A DNA stretch of 64,000 nt from Marinithermus hydrothermalis DSM 14884 (GCF_000195335.1 NC_015387.1:682001-746000), one strand, 5' to 3'; positions 12,336 to 21,260 are shown, numbered from the stretch's first letter. The notes: generated from the letters alone by a model not told the origin. Numbers and translations are program-made.

Positions 12336-12644
12336 ATGATGGATAAGGAACAACAGGAGAATTGCCCGATTGAGCGCGCTCTGGAGATTCTTGGCCGGCG
12401 GGGTACCTTCGTGATCCTACGCGATTTGATGGACGGCCCCAAACGCTTCAGCGAGCTGCAGGCCTCGACGCATTTGCCCCCACGCACCCTTTCGATGCGC
12501 CTTAAGGAACTTGAAGGAGCGGATCTCCTGACCCGGACGCAGTACCCCGAGGTGCCGCCCCGCGTAGAGTACGAGCTCACCGAACGAGGGCGGGCATTAA
12601 AACCCGTGCTGGATGCGCTTGCAGCCTGGGGCGAATCGCTCTAG
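12336..12644 (+). CDS. HxlR/YodB-family transcriptional regulator 2
   Basis: This 102-residue HxlR protein has CPIERALEILGRRGTFVILR, MDGPKRFSELQAS, RTLSMRLKELEGADLL and RVEYELTERGRALKPVLDAL, very close to the YodB layout. Cys10 again occupies the position of the redox Cys. It is clearly divergent from the first HxlR protein, so the pair is not a recent duplication. It stands alone between two hairpins and a leaderless-type promoter. The likely role is a thiol- or metabolite-responsive repressor; the target is unknown and may include the yceI block. Confidence 0.88.
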   Translation: MMDKEQQENCPIERALEILGRRGTFVILRDLMDGPKRFSELQASTHLPPRTLSMRLKELEGADLLTRTQYPEVPPRVEYELTERGRALKPVLDALAAWGESL

Positions 12645-12663
12645 ACGGCCTCGAGCCGCGCCG

Positions 12664-12681
12664 GGCTCCCGGTGACGGGAG
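12664..12681 (+). terminator. hairpin after hxlR-2
   Basis: A 7-bp stem (GCTCCCG / CGGGAGC) with a GTGA loop lies 20 bp past the stop. GNRA-like loops make stable hairpins. Confidence 0.5.
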
Positions 12682-12713
12682 CGCCGGGGTACGTTCTTGT
12701 GCTTGATAACGCC

Positions 12714-12738
12714 AACCCCCCGGAGGTCCTCCGGGGGG
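12714..12738. terminator. strong bidirectional terminator between hxlR-2 and groEL
   Basis: A 12-bp perfect stem (ACCCCCCGGAGG / CCTCCGGGGGGT) has a single T at its centre. It lies between the convergent hxlR-2 and groEL stops and resembles the hairpin at 3659-3685 in style. Confidence 0.75.
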
Positions 12739-12766
12739 TCGAGGGTTTAGCGGTTCCGGCTTGGAC

Positions 12767-14407
<1,641 letters not shown>

Positions 14408-14716
14408 TTACTTCTGCACGACCGCGAGCAGGTCACGCTCGGACAGAATGACGTACTCGTTGCCCTCGATCTCGACCTCGGTGCCGCCGTACTTCGCGAA
14501 GACGACGATGTCGCCCTCCTTCACCTCGAGGGGCACGCGCTCGCCGTTGTCCAGAAGGCGGCCCGAACCCACCGCGATGACCTTACCCTTTTGGGGTTTT
14601 TCCTTCGCGGTGTCCGGCAACACGATGCCGCCTTTGGTGGTGACTTCTTCTTCGATGGGCTCGACGACGACCCGGTCGCCCAAGGGCTTCAGGACCACTT
14701 TAACCTCCGCTGCCAT
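14408..14716 (-). CDS. groES: co-chaperonin GroES (Hsp10)
   Basis: The 102-residue GroES has [16 protein letters not shown], the mobile loop [19 protein letters not shown] and the C-terminal [19 protein letters not shown] use the ATG at 14716, which has GGGGTGAAGCAC upstream and gives the normal length. The frame is open back to 14797, but that stretch lies across the operator and is not coding. It caps the GroEL ring. Heat control is predicted from the inverted repeat 16 bp upstream of the start. Confidence 0.97.
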   Translation of the reverse strand: MAAEVKVVLKPLGDRVVVEPIEEEVTTKGGIVLPDTAKEKPQKGKVIAVGSGRLLDNGERVPLEVKEGDIVVFAKYGGTEVEIEGNEYVILSERDLLAVVQK

Positions 14717-14731
14717 GTGCTTCACCCCCTT

Positions 14732-14758
14732 TTGACACTCGGTGATTATGAGTGTCAA
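14732..14758 (-). promoter_or_regulatory. CIRCE-like operator of groESL
   Basis: A perfect inverted repeat TTGACACTC-N9-GAGTGTCAA lies between the promoter and groES. CIRCE, the HrcA operator, is TTAGCACTC-N9-GAGTGCTAA: same half length, same 9-bp spacer, seven of nine positions identical per half. Placement in the 5' leader is also as for CIRCE. Confidence 0.8.
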
Positions 14759-14768
14759 TCCAGGAGCC

Positions 14769-14797
14769 ATTATTGAACCGCAACCCCCTTTTGTCAA
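14769..14797 (-). promoter_or_regulatory. sigma-A-type promoter of groESL
   Basis: On the minus strand TTGACA (14797-14792) and AATAAT (14774-14769) are separated by exactly 17 bp. Transcription would start just upstream of the CIRCE-like repeat. Confidence 0.7.
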
Positions 14798-14804
14798 GGG
14801 GGTT
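14782..14804. terminator. 9-bp inverted repeat overlapping the groES -35 box
   Basis: AACCCCCTT and AAGGGGGTT flank a 5-nt loop. On the minus strand the hairpin lies after the RNA methyltransferase stop, so it could end that transcript while also overlapping the groES -35 region. Confidence 0.45.
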
Positions 14805-14840
14805 CTGTGAAGCTGCGAACAAGATATGAGTATAAGTAAT

Positions 14841-15632
14841 TCAAGTTTTGGATCGTTGCCGCAAGGCCTCGTACAACAAGAGCGCCGCCGAAACCGAGAC
14901 GTTCAGGCTGTCCGCCCGCCCGCACATCGGGATCCGCACCCGCACGTCCGCGGCCTCGAGCCACTCCGGGGGCAGCCCCGCGTGCTCCGGTCCCACCGCG
15001 ATGGCCACCGCCCCCGTGAGGTCCACCTCCCAGTAGCTCGTCTCGGCGTGCGGGCTCGCCGCGACCAGCCGCCGCCCACGCGCCCGCACCCAGTCCAGCG
15101 CCGCCTCCGAGGAGGCCGCCGCCGTGGGCAGGGTGAACACGACCCCGGTGCTCGAGCGGATCACGTTCGGGTTCATGAGGTCCACACCGCCTACGGCCAC
15201 CACCGCCCCGGCCCCGGCCGCGTCCGCGGAGCGCAGGATCGCCCCCAGGTTCCCGGGCTTTTCCGGGTTCACCGCGACCAACACAGGCGCGTGGGGTGGA
15301 GGGTCGAGTGCCTCCAAACGCGGAAAGGAAGGACGCGCGACCAGCACGAGCCCGCCGGGATTCTCCCGGTAACTGACGCGCCGCATCGGCTCCTCGGCAA
15401 CCTCAAGGACCGGCACGCCTCGAGCGGTCAGCCCCTCCAGCAGCGTTCGTTCCTCCGGCCCAAGCCCCTCCGGCCAAACCACCGCGAGTTCCACCGGCAC
15501 CCCGGCGGCGACGGCCCTTTGCGCTTCGCGCGGCCCCTCCACGAGGCAGCGCCCTTCCCGCTCGCGGTGGCGGCGCTCCTTGAGCCGAGCGAGCGCCTTG
15601 ATGCGGGGGTTTTGTGGACTGGTGACGCGCAT
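14841..15632 (-). CDS. TrmH/SpoU-family RNA 2'-O-ribose methyltransferase
   Basis: This 263-residue protein has an N-terminal RNA substrate-binding domain (residues 1-95, [20 protein letters not shown]) and a C-terminal SPOUT domain with the three SpoU motifs: [20 protein letters not shown], then [12 protein letters not shown], then [20 protein letters not shown]. It methylates 2'-OH of a nucleotide in rRNA or tRNA with SAM; the exact site (RlmB-, TsnR- or TrmH-like) cannot be told. It lies 8 bp after the LonC gene on the same strand and probably shares its transcript. Confidence 0.9.
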   Translation of the reverse strand: MRVTSPQNPRIKALARLKERRHREREGRCLVEGPREAQRAVAAGVPVELAVVWPEGLGPEERTLLEGLTARGVPVLEVAEEPMRRVSYRENPGGLVLVARPSFPRLEALDPPPHAPVLVAVNPEKPGNLGAILRSADAAGAGAVVAVGGVDLMNPNVIRSSTGVVFTLPTAAASSEAALDWVRARGRRLVAASPHAETSYWEVDLTGAVAIAVGPEHAGLPPEWLEAADVRVRIPMCGRADSLNVSVSAALLLYEALRQRSKT

Positions 15633-15640
15633 GCAGCCCC

Positions 15641-17848
15641 CTACGTATCAGAGGAGCGCGACTCCTCCGAACCGTTCTCCAGGGCATGAAACCGCTCGAG
15701 CACGGCGCGCACCTGCTCGTGAAACCCCCGGTACCCTGTGGGGCGCAGCCCGCTCAACAACTCGATCGCCTCATCCACGTGCGCGACCGCGTACAGGTGG
15801 AACCGCCCCTCACGCACGGCCTCGAGGACCTCGCGCTCCAGGGTCAGGTTCTGGGCGTTGGCCTTGGGGAAGACCACCCCTTGTCGCCCTGAAAGCCCTT
15901 GCACGCGGCAGGCGTGAAAGAACCCCTCGATCTTGCGGGCCACGCTACCCACCGGAAGGACCCGGCCGTACTGGTCCACCGCACCGGTGACGGCGAGGTC
16001 CTGACGCAAGGGCACCTGCCCGATCGCGGAGAGCACTGCGAGCAGCTCCGCGAGCCCCGCGGAGTCCCCCTCGATCTCATCGTACTGCTGCTCGAAGACC
16101 AGGCTGATCGTCGCGGAGATCGCGCCGACCTCCGCGTATTGGCCCCGGAGGTACCCGGCGAGCGTCAGGACCGCCTTGTTAAAGACCGGACCGGAGAGGT
16201 TGGTTTCGCGCTCAATGCTCACCACCCCGTCCCGCCCCGGGGCCGCGCGGGCGGTGATGCGCACCGGCCGTCCGTACTCACCGTGAAACCCTTCGATCAC
16301 CACCAGGCCGTTCACCTGGCCCACGCGAGTCCCTTCGGTCTCAATGAGCCACGTTCCTTGCTTCAGCCCGTCGAAGTAAAACCGTTCGGCGAGGTCCACC
16401 CGCGCATGGCGCGCCTGAATCGCAGCCTCCACTGCCGCTCGGTCCACCGTACCGTCGGCGAGGGCCGCTGCCTCGCGCGCCAGGGCCAGCAGCTCGTTCA
16501 CGCGGGCATCCGTCTTATCGATGCGTTCCACCCAGCGCTTGCCCTCGTCCACCAGCCGCGCTACCGCTCCCAGGGTGAAGGGCTTCAACCCCCGCTCGGC
16601 GAGCAGGCCCGCCACGGCCCGCACGGTCTCTTCGTTAGCATCCAGGTACGGATCGAACTCCACCCGAAAGCGAAACAACTCCCGGAACTCCTCGTCTAAG
16701 GACTCCAACAGATCGAAGACGTGCACCGGCCCCACCAAGAACACCTGCACCCGAACCGGGAGCGGCTCCGGGTCCAAGCCCAGCGTCCGCACCCGTTCCT
16801 CCTCGCCGGGTTCCTCGATCGCCACCTGGCCGTTCTTCAAGGCGCGTTTCAAGGCATCCCAACTGTGCGGGTGTTTCAGCACCTCGGCCGCTTCGAGGAC
16901 CAGAAACCCGCCGTTCGCCCGATGCAGTGCCCCGGGCCGGATGAGGCCGGCGTGTGTGGTCAGCACGCCCTCCTCGACGGTGTGCTCGATGCGTCCCACG
17001 AGCCGCGAGAGCGTCGGAACCGGTTCGAACACCACCGGTGCCCCGCCGCCCGGCCGGTGGTGGATGAGGAGGTTGGGTTTGACAGCCTCCCAGGACTCCG
17101 GTAGGCGGTCCTCCACCACGGCCCGCACCATCAAGGCATACAGGTGGTCCAGGTACCGCTCGGCCGCGGGGTAACGGGCAGTGAGGGCGCGGCGCTTGGG
17201 CTCCAGGTACCGCTCGGCCCACCGTCGGCGCAGCTCGTCCACTGCGCGTTCGGCCTGATTGGCGAGGTCCAGGTACGCGAGTACCGTCTCCTCGAGGCGG
17301 GCCTCGAGCTCAGGCAGCGCGGACTCATCCTGTCCTTCCAAACGGAAGCCGTCCTCGGTGCGGTGCAGCGTGAACCCGTGGGTCGCAGCTTCCTGTTCCA
17401 GTTCGAGGAGCAGGGCTTCCTGACGCGCGCGGTACTGCCCTTCGATCCGGCGCTTCTCCTCGAGGAAGGCCGCCTCACGGAATAGGGTTTGTAAGGGCTC
17501 CGCCTCGCACAAGAACGCTTCGACCTCCCGTACGAACCGGGGGCCTTCCCCGTTGGGCAGGACGAGCCCCATTACCTCCCGTTCGCTGACCGGAAGGTAC
17601 AGCAGGTCCGGCGGGGTGGGTCGAGTTGCCGCGACGGGACCCAGGTACGCGAGCAGGGTTTCCTTCTTTTGCGTGCCGCTGGGGCCGGTCAGGTACGCGT
17701 GGGTTTCGGCCTTGAGGGCGTGCTCGAGCGCAGCTTTGGCCTTGGTTTGGCCGTAAAACGCCGGGGGGGGTGGCAGGTCTTCGTTGGTGCGCTCCGGCTC
17801 CTGTACCGGCGTTTCGTAGATCAGCTCATCGTACGTGATCCGTCGCAT
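15641..17848 (-). CDS. LonC-type Lon-like protease
   Basis: This 735-residue protein combines an AAA-like N-terminal region with a long coiled insertion (about 115-250, Glu/Arg/Leu rich) and a C-terminal Lon protease domain with the Ser-Lys dyad: GDSAGLAELLAVLSA (Ser about 596) and VGSVARKIEGF (Lys about 639). The P-loop is degraded: GPSGTQKKE lacks the Gly before Lys and the Ser/Thr after it. This matches the ATPase-poor LonC proteins of Thermus and Meiothermus. I place the start at the ATG at 17848, because TACAGT ends 7 nt before it (leaderless type); an in-frame ATG at 17854 would start only 1 nt from that box. Confidence 0.88.
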   Translation of the reverse strand: MRRITYDELIYETPVQEPERTNEDLPPPPAFYGQTKAKAALEHALKAETHAYLTGPSGTQKKETLLAYLGPVAATRPTPPDLLYLPVSEREVMGLVLPNGEGPRFVREVEAFLCEAEPLQTLFREAAFLEEKRRIEGQYRARQEALLLELEQEAATHGFTLHRTEDGFRLEGQDESALPELEARLEETVLAYLDLANQAERAVDELRRRWAERYLEPKRRALTARYPAAERYLDHLYALMVRAVVEDRLPESWEAVKPNLLIHHRPGGGAPVVFEPVPTLSRLVGRIEHTVEEGVLTTHAGLIRPGALHRANGGFLVLEAAEVLKHPHSWDALKRALKNGQVAIEEPGEEERVRTLGLDPEPLPVRVQVFLVGPVHVFDLLESLDEEFRELFRFRVEFDPYLDANEETVRAVAGLLAERGLKPFTLGAVARLVDEGKRWVERIDKTDARVNELLALAREAAALADGTVDRAAVEAAIQARHARVDLAERFYFDGLKQGTWLIETEGTRVGQVNGLVVIEGFHGEYGRPVRITARAAPGRDGVVSIERETNLSGPVFNKAVLTLAGYLRGQYAEVGAISATISLVFEQQYDEIEGDSAGLAELLAVLSAIGQVPLRQDLAVTGAVDQYGRVLPVGSVARKIEGFFHACRVQGLSGRQGVVFPKANAQNLTLEREVLEAVREGRFHLYAVAHVDEAIELLSGLRPTGYRGFHEQVRAVLERFHALENGSEESRSSDT

Positions 17849-17855
17849 CCCCATT

Positions 17856-17861
17856 ACTGTA
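17856..17861 (-). promoter_or_regulatory. putative -10 box of lonC, leaderless arrangement
   Basis: On the minus strand TACAGT is followed by 7 nt and then the ATG at 17848. No ribosome site precedes either ATG. Confidence 0.45.
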
Positions 17862-17914
17862 CTGGAGGCAGGGGATGGGTGCGGTATGCTAGAGCATCAA
17901 GGGGGTCAGTCAAG

Positions 17915-18043
17915 ATGTCGGAGCAGGTGAAGCGCCCGGTCAGGTTTCTTGTGAGGGCAAAGGCACCGGAAGGACTTGGGTTGATGGCGCGCGTGGCGGT
18001 ACGCCCCCTAGGGGGAGCGGTGCCGCAGCATTGGTGCGGCTAA
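17915..18043 (+). CDS. 42-residue peptide coupled to the SagB-like gene
   Basis: This small ORF has an AAGGGGG ribosome site 9 nt before its ATG and a possible -10 box TATGCT at 17885-17890. The basic peptide starts MSEQVKRPVRFLVRAKAPEG and ends in PQHWCG. Its TAA overlaps the ATG of the SagB-like gene (TAATG), and its last codons form a hairpin (GCCGCA-N7-TGCGGC, 18022-18040) right before that start. It could be a RiPP-like precursor for the oxidoreductase or a translational leader peptide. I do not recognise homologues; coding status is unproven. Confidence 0.45.
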   Translation: MSEQVKRPVRFLVRAKAPEGLGLMARVAVRPLGGAVPQHWCG

Positions 18044-18732
18044 TGGGGGAGCACGCCGGTAAAGCCTTCTACCGTGCGACGCGGCTCAGGCCGGGGGATG
18101 AGTTGCCGCGCCGGAAGCTGCCCACGGCCAAGGTGTACGCCACTCCCATTGAGACGGTCGTCCTACCGCCGCCTCGCTCAGAAGGGGGGGCGCCGGTGTG
18201 GCGGGTGCTGCGCCGGGTGCGGCCGGACCCTCCGGTCTCGGGGATGACGCTGACGCTTGCGGACCTCTCGCAGGTCTTGTCCCCGCTGGCCGCGAGAAAG
18301 GAGGGACGGGGGTACCCGTCGGCGGGCGGGGCGTACCCGCTCGAGGTGTACGTGGCGGCGCAACGCTTGCAGGACACCTTCGCGGGCACGTACCACTACG
18401 CGGTGAAGAACCACCAGCTCGAGCAGACCGCGCTGGGGTTTGACGCGGGCGCCTGGCGGGAGGCGCTGCTCGGTATGGAGCTCGTGGAGGCGGCCAGCGT
18501 TCTGGTGGTGTTTACCGCGGTGCCGGAGCGAAGCGAGGCGGTGTACGGCCTCAGGGGGTACCGCTACGCGTTGATCGAGGCGGGGTACGCGGTGGGCGCG
18601 GTCATGATGGCCGCGACGGCCTTGGGGCTTGCCGCGTACCCTGCGGAAACCTTTTATGACGAGCAGGTAAGCCGGTTGCTGGCCTTGCCGGAAGGGGAGC
18701 ATCCGGTAGTGGTGCTATTGTTGGGGCGGTGA
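18043..18732 (+). CDS. SagB-type nitroreductase-family oxidoreductase
   Basis: The 229-residue protein has the FMN-binding nitroreductase fold in its SagB-type form: MTLTLADLSQVL, then RGYPSAGGAYPLEVYVAA (FMN phosphate and the SagB GGAYP signature), a YGLRGYRYALIEAGYAVGAVMMAATALGL helix region and PEGEHPVVVLLLGR at the end. SagB enzymes oxidise azoline rings in modified peptides, but many stand-alone relatives have unknown substrates. Here no YcaO cyclodehydratase is nearby. It is coupled to the 42-residue ORF before it (TAATG) and to the GGCT-like gene after it (TGATG), so the three form a compact operon. Confidence 0.85.
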   Translation: MGEHAGKAFYRATRLRPGDELPRRKLPTAKVYATPIETVVLPPPRSEGGAPVWRVLRRVRPDPPVSGMTLTLADLSQVLSPLAARKEGRGYPSAGGAYPLEVYVAAQRLQDTFAGTYHYAVKNHQLEQTALGFDAGAWREALLGMELVEAASVLVVFTAVPERSEAVYGLRGYRYALIEAGYAVGAVMMAATALGLAAYPAETFYDEQVSRLLALPEGEHPVVVLLLGR

Positions 18733-19127
18733 TGGAGCCGGTCGGGGTTTTCGTTTACGGCACACTGCGGGTGGGGGAGCGCAACTTTCCCGTAGCCCGG
18801 CAGGCCGGTTGGGTGGCTTCGGAACCCGCCGTATTGGAGGGATTCGTTCTATACGACCTGCCCTACGGGTACCCGGCGATCGTGCGGGGTGCGGGGCGGG
18901 TGTACGGCGAGGTGCAGTACTACCGGGACCTCGCGCGTGCCCTCGAACGCCTCGACGTACTCGAGGATGTGGGTGCCGAGTACCTCCGCGTTCGGGTTGA
19001 GGTGCAGGTCCGGGGGGAGCGCGTGGGGGCGTGGGCCTACGTGTACCCCAACCTGGAGGCGGTGCGCGCGGCGGGCGGACGCCGAGTGCCCTCCGGTCGC
19101 TGGACGGGGGGGCTCGAGGCCCAATAA
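18732..19127 (+). CDS. gamma-glutamylcyclotransferase-like (GGCT/AIG2) protein
   Basis: The 131-residue protein starts VGVFVYGTLRVGERNF, the YGTL signature of the GGCT/AIG2/YtfP fold, and continues GRVYGEVQYY and LDVLEDVGAEYLRVRV, where the Glu of VGAEY is near the usual catalytic position. Members release 5-oxoproline from gamma-glutamyl compounds or act on unknown gamma-glutamyl amides. The start overlaps the SagB-like stop (TGATG); an in-frame GTG three bases upstream is the alternative. Pairing with a SagB-like enzyme suggests small-molecule or peptide modification, which is inference. Confidence 0.85.
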   Translation: MEPVGVFVYGTLRVGERNFPVARQAGWVASEPAVLEGFVLYDLPYGYPAIVRGAGRVYGEVQYYRDLARALERLDVLEDVGAEYLRVRVEVQVRGERVGAWAYVYPNLEAVRAAGGRRVPSGRWTGGLEAQ

Positions 19128-19132
19128 CGCTC

Positions 19133-19738
19133 TCAAGAGGTGGTCTGAAGATCGCGGTAGGCCTGGCGCAGCTCGCGGTAGAGCTGGCGCTTTTCTGAGG
19201 CACTGAGCGCGGAGAGGGTGCGGCCTTTGAGGGCGTGACGGAGGACGGCCTCACCGCCGGGCAGTTTCCGGATCTCGCGGATCAGGGCCTGAAGGGCCAC
19301 CTCACCGGCGGGTTCTACCCCGGTCTCGAGGCTGGGTTCTTCGAGGAGGCGTTTGCGCTCGGGATCGTAATCCACCCAGACCGGTGGGGTGCGGTACAGG
19401 TACCGCGCGATGCCGAACTTGACCGCGGCGCGCTTGAAGGCGTCCGAGACCGCGGCCTTGATGCTGCCACCCTCCCCGGCCTCCCCTACGTCTTCCTTAG
19501 CGACGCCAAGCACCACGAGGCGGCACTTGGCCAGGCCGCGGGCGTAGTCCACCTCGTAGCTGTCCTGCCAGCCCTCAGGCCCGACGACCTCGTCCAGGCG
19601 CTCCATCACGGCGCGTGCGTCGATATAGGGGACCACGAGGGCGCGTGTGCCGTCCTTGCTGGTGGCCTGGACCTTCCACTGCACCTCTTCCGGAGGGAAG
19701 GGGGCGGCAAGGCGTTTGATCGCTTCAGTAAGCGACAC
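19133..19738 (-). CDS. ddrA: DdrA-like (Rad52/22-type) DNA-end protection protein
   Basis: The 201-residue protein matches Deinococcus DdrA along its first 130 residues: LAAPFPPEEVQWKV, YIDARAVMERLDEV, AKCRLVVLGVAKEDVGEAGE, then IKAAVSDAFKRAAVKFGIAR and YLYRTPPVWVDYD. DdrA is a Rad52-family single-strand-binding protein that protects 3' ends after radiation or desiccation. The C-terminal tail is Arg/Glu/Leu rich. GTG start with AAGGAGGTACGCC upstream, inside the 3' end of the 95-residue gene (14-bp overlap), so the two are co-translated. The shared promoter carries a DdrO-box-like palindrome. Confidence 0.9.
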   Translation of the reverse strand: MSLTEAIKRLAAPFPPEEVQWKVQATSKDGTRALVVPYIDARAVMERLDEVVGPEGWQDSYEVDYARGLAKCRLVVLGVAKEDVGEAGEGGSIKAAVSDAFKRAAVKFGIARYLYRTPPVWVDYDPERKRLLEEPSLETGVEPAGEVALQALIREIRKLPGGEAVLRHALKGRTLSALSASEKRQLYRELRQAYRDLQTTS

Positions 19739-20012
19739 GGCGTACCTCCTTGCTCAGGGGAGGTGGGGTTTTCGGCGAGGGGTAGGCCGCGCTCCGGTAA
19801 ACCCGGAGGGCCTCGAGCCACCGTGCCAGGAGCCGGGTGGAGGGGTGAGGGCGGTGCTGCAGGCGGTGAAGGGCCGTTTCGAGGGCCTCTTCAAGGGCGT
19901 GGAGGCCTTCGAGGCCTGCGCGGTTATCCACCTCGATGAACAGGTTGAGCGCCTCATTGGGGTGGACCCGTCCGTGTTTGAGGCGGTGCGCGATGCGCAG
20001 TAGTTCGTTCAT
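19725..20012 (-). CDS. 95-residue conserved-context protein, first gene of ddrA operon
   Basis: This small protein, [20 protein letters not shown] at its start, is mostly alpha-helical by composition (Leu, Ala, Glu, His, Arg rich) with a Pro-rich tail. I do not recognise the family. It is preceded by GGAGGAAAATAGACG and lies directly behind a promoter overlapped by a DdrO-box-like site, and it overlaps ddrA by 14 bp. Position implies a role in, or regulation with, the DNA-damage response. Nothing in it looks like a catalytic motif, a membrane segment or a DNA-binding helix-turn-helix. Confidence 0.8.
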   Translation of the reverse strand: MNELLRIAHRLKHGRVHPNEALNLFIEVDNRAGLEGLHALEEALETALHRLQHRPHPSTRLLARWLEALRVYRSAAYPSPKTPPPLSKEVRRVAY

Positions 20013-20032
20013 CGTCTATTTTCCTCCTTCAA

Positions 20033-20049
20033 TTACGATATTAACATAT
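20033..20049. promoter_or_regulatory. DdrO-box (RDRM)-like palindrome on the ddrA-operon promoter
   Basis: TTACGATATTAACATAT matches the Deinococcus RDRM consensus TTATGTCATTGACATAA at 12 of 17 positions, including the half-sites TTAyG and CATA. It covers the -10 box of the minus-strand promoter, where a repressor would block transcription. Confidence 0.6.
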
Positions 20050-20066
20050 TCATATGTGCTTGGCAA
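20038..20066 (-). promoter_or_regulatory. promoter of the 95-residue gene and ddrA
   Basis: On the minus strand TTGCCA (20066-20061) and TAATAT (20043-20038) are spaced by 17 bp. The predicted start lies about 20 nt before the first ATG. Confidence 0.7.
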
Positions 20067-20081
20067 TACCTAAGCGTGTGG

Positions 20082-20098
20082 TTACGCGTTGACCATAA
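20082..20098. promoter_or_regulatory. DdrO-box (RDRM)-like palindrome on the ddrO promoter
   Basis: TTACGCGTTGACCATAA has the RDRM half-sites TTAyG-N7-CATAA in full. It overlaps the -35 box of ddrO and would allow autorepression. Confidence 0.6.
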
Positions 20099-20117
20099 GA
20101 GCGTTCTTGCGTACACT
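20089..20117 (+). promoter_or_regulatory. promoter of ddrO
   Basis: TTGACC (20089-20094) and TACACT (20112-20117) are separated by 17 bp. AAGGAGGAAGCA lies before the ATG at 20136. Confidence 0.75.
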
Positions 20118-20135
20118 CGAAACAAGGAGGAAGCA

Positions 20136-20528
20136 ATGACCCTAGCGGAACGCCTGCGCGAGCTTCGAAAGGACCGGGGGTGGCGGCTGAAGGACCTCAG
20201 TCAGGCCTCCGGCCTGTCCATCCCGTACCTGTCGGATCTCGAGCGGGGGCGCACCAACCCCAGCCTCGAGACCCTGCAGACCCTGAGCCGCGCCTACGGC
20301 ATCAGCGTCCACGACCTCCTGGCTCCGGTGGACTTCTACGGCGAGCGCACCCAAGCGGCCCTGCCTCGAGGGCTCGCGGAGCTCGTGGAGGACCCCGTGC
20401 TGGGCGCGGACCTGACGCCCGAGTGGGTGGAGACCCTTTCCCGCATCGAGCTGCGCGGAAAGCGCCCCCAGAGCAAGCGGGACTGGTACGAGATCTTCCT
20501 GCACCTCCGGCGGGTGCTGGAGGGGTAG
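20136..20528 (+). CDS. ddrO: DdrO-like XRE-family repressor
   Basis: The 130-residue protein follows Deinococcus DdrO end to end: [20 protein letters not shown], then [20 protein letters not shown] (helix-turn-helix, about residues 17-40), [31 protein letters not shown] and finally [14 protein letters not shown] plus [13 protein letters not shown], the region cut by IrrE in Deinococcus. DdrO represses damage genes through the RDRM box until IrrE cleaves it. It is immediately followed by irrE and is divergent from ddrA, with matching palindromes at both promoters. Identification is strong from length, context and C-terminal block. Confidence 0.9.
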   Translation: MTLAERLRELRKDRGWRLKDLSQASGLSIPYLSDLERGRTNPSLETLQTLSRAYGISVHDLLAPVDFYGERTQAALPRGLAELVEDPVLGADLTPEWVETLSRIELRGKRPQSKRDWYEIFLHLRRVLEG

Positions 20529-20531
20529 CCG

Positions 20532-20537
20532 TAGAAT
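20532..20537 (+). promoter_or_regulatory. possible internal leaderless promoter of irrE
   Basis: TAGAAT ends 6 nt before the GTG at 20544, and the 15-bp gap after ddrO has no ribosome site. irrE may thus have its own constitutive transcript in addition to read-through from ddrO. Confidence 0.4.
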
Positions 20538-20543
20538 AAAAGC

Positions 20544-21260
20544 GTGCACGACACGTACCGAGACCGGGTGCGCGCCTTAGCGCGAGCCTTTCGGGAGGCG
20601 CACTGGCCGCTCACCCCGCAGCGCATGGCCAGGGGCATCGGGTACACCCTGGCCTACACGGACCTCGGCGGGCCCGATGGGATGCTGGACCCGGTTGGAA
20701 AACGCGTCCTCATCGCCGCCGGGCAAAGCCCCAGACGCCAACGCTTCACCCTTGCGCACGAGGTGATCCACCACCTGATCCAGCACGATGACGAGCTGCT
20801 CTCGGACCTGCACGACGCCTTCGAAGGTCCGGCCTTCGAGGAGGCCCTCGAGGCGCTCTGTAACTTGGGCGCGGCCGAGATGCTCCTCCCGAGCCGGGCG
20901 GTCGTGGAGGCCGTGGCCCAGCACGGGTATCGGCCCCGCCTCATCCCCGAGCTCGCAGAACGCTACGGCGTTTCGGAGGAGGTCGCGGCCATCGCTCTGG
21001 CCGAACACGGTCCCGGCCCGGCCCTCGCCCTCATCGCTGGGGGACGGCCCCTCCGGGTCTTGTTCAGCGCGCGTGGGAAAGGCATGCGCGCCCGCCTCCC
21101 CAAAGCGCGGGGCATCGCCGCAGACCACCCCCTGACCGTCGCGCGCGAGACCGGCCTGCCCTTCCGGGGGAAAGCCCCCCTCCCCGGAGGGCGCACGCCC
21201 CTATACCTGTGGGCCCAACCCCTCCACGGAAAGGTGTACGCCCTCTACTGGGTAGCGTAG
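20544..21260 (+). CDS. irrE: IrrE/ImmA-family metallopeptidase
   Basis: This 238-residue protein carries the zinc-peptidase motif HEVIHH (His72, Glu73, His76) and the third ligand Glu103 in EALCN, at the spacing found in Deinococcus IrrE, followed by the GAAEMLLPS segment. After it come a short helical region and about 80 C-terminal residues that correspond to a shortened version of the IrrE sensor part; Deinococcus IrrE is longer (about 300 residues with a GAF-like domain). The expected role is cleavage of DdrO in response to DNA damage. It lies 15 bp after ddrO and directly abuts the CDP-alcohol transferase gene. Confidence 0.88.
   Translation: MHDTYRDRVRALARAFREAHWPLTPQRMARGIGYTLAYTDLGGPDGMLDPVGKRVLIAAGQSPRRQRFTLAHEVIHHLIQHDDELLSDLHDAFEGPAFEEALEALCNLGAAEMLLPSRAVVEAVAQHGYRPRLIPELAERYGVSEEVAAIALAEHGPGPALALIAGGRPLRVLFSARGKGMRARLPKARGIAADHPLTVARETGLPFRGKAPLPGGRTPLYLWAQPLHGKVYALYWVA

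Noticed and set aside
17886-18042. Riboswitch before the SagB-like gene
   Set aside because: No match to a known aptamer core; the stretch reads better as a short coding sequence with its own ribosome site.
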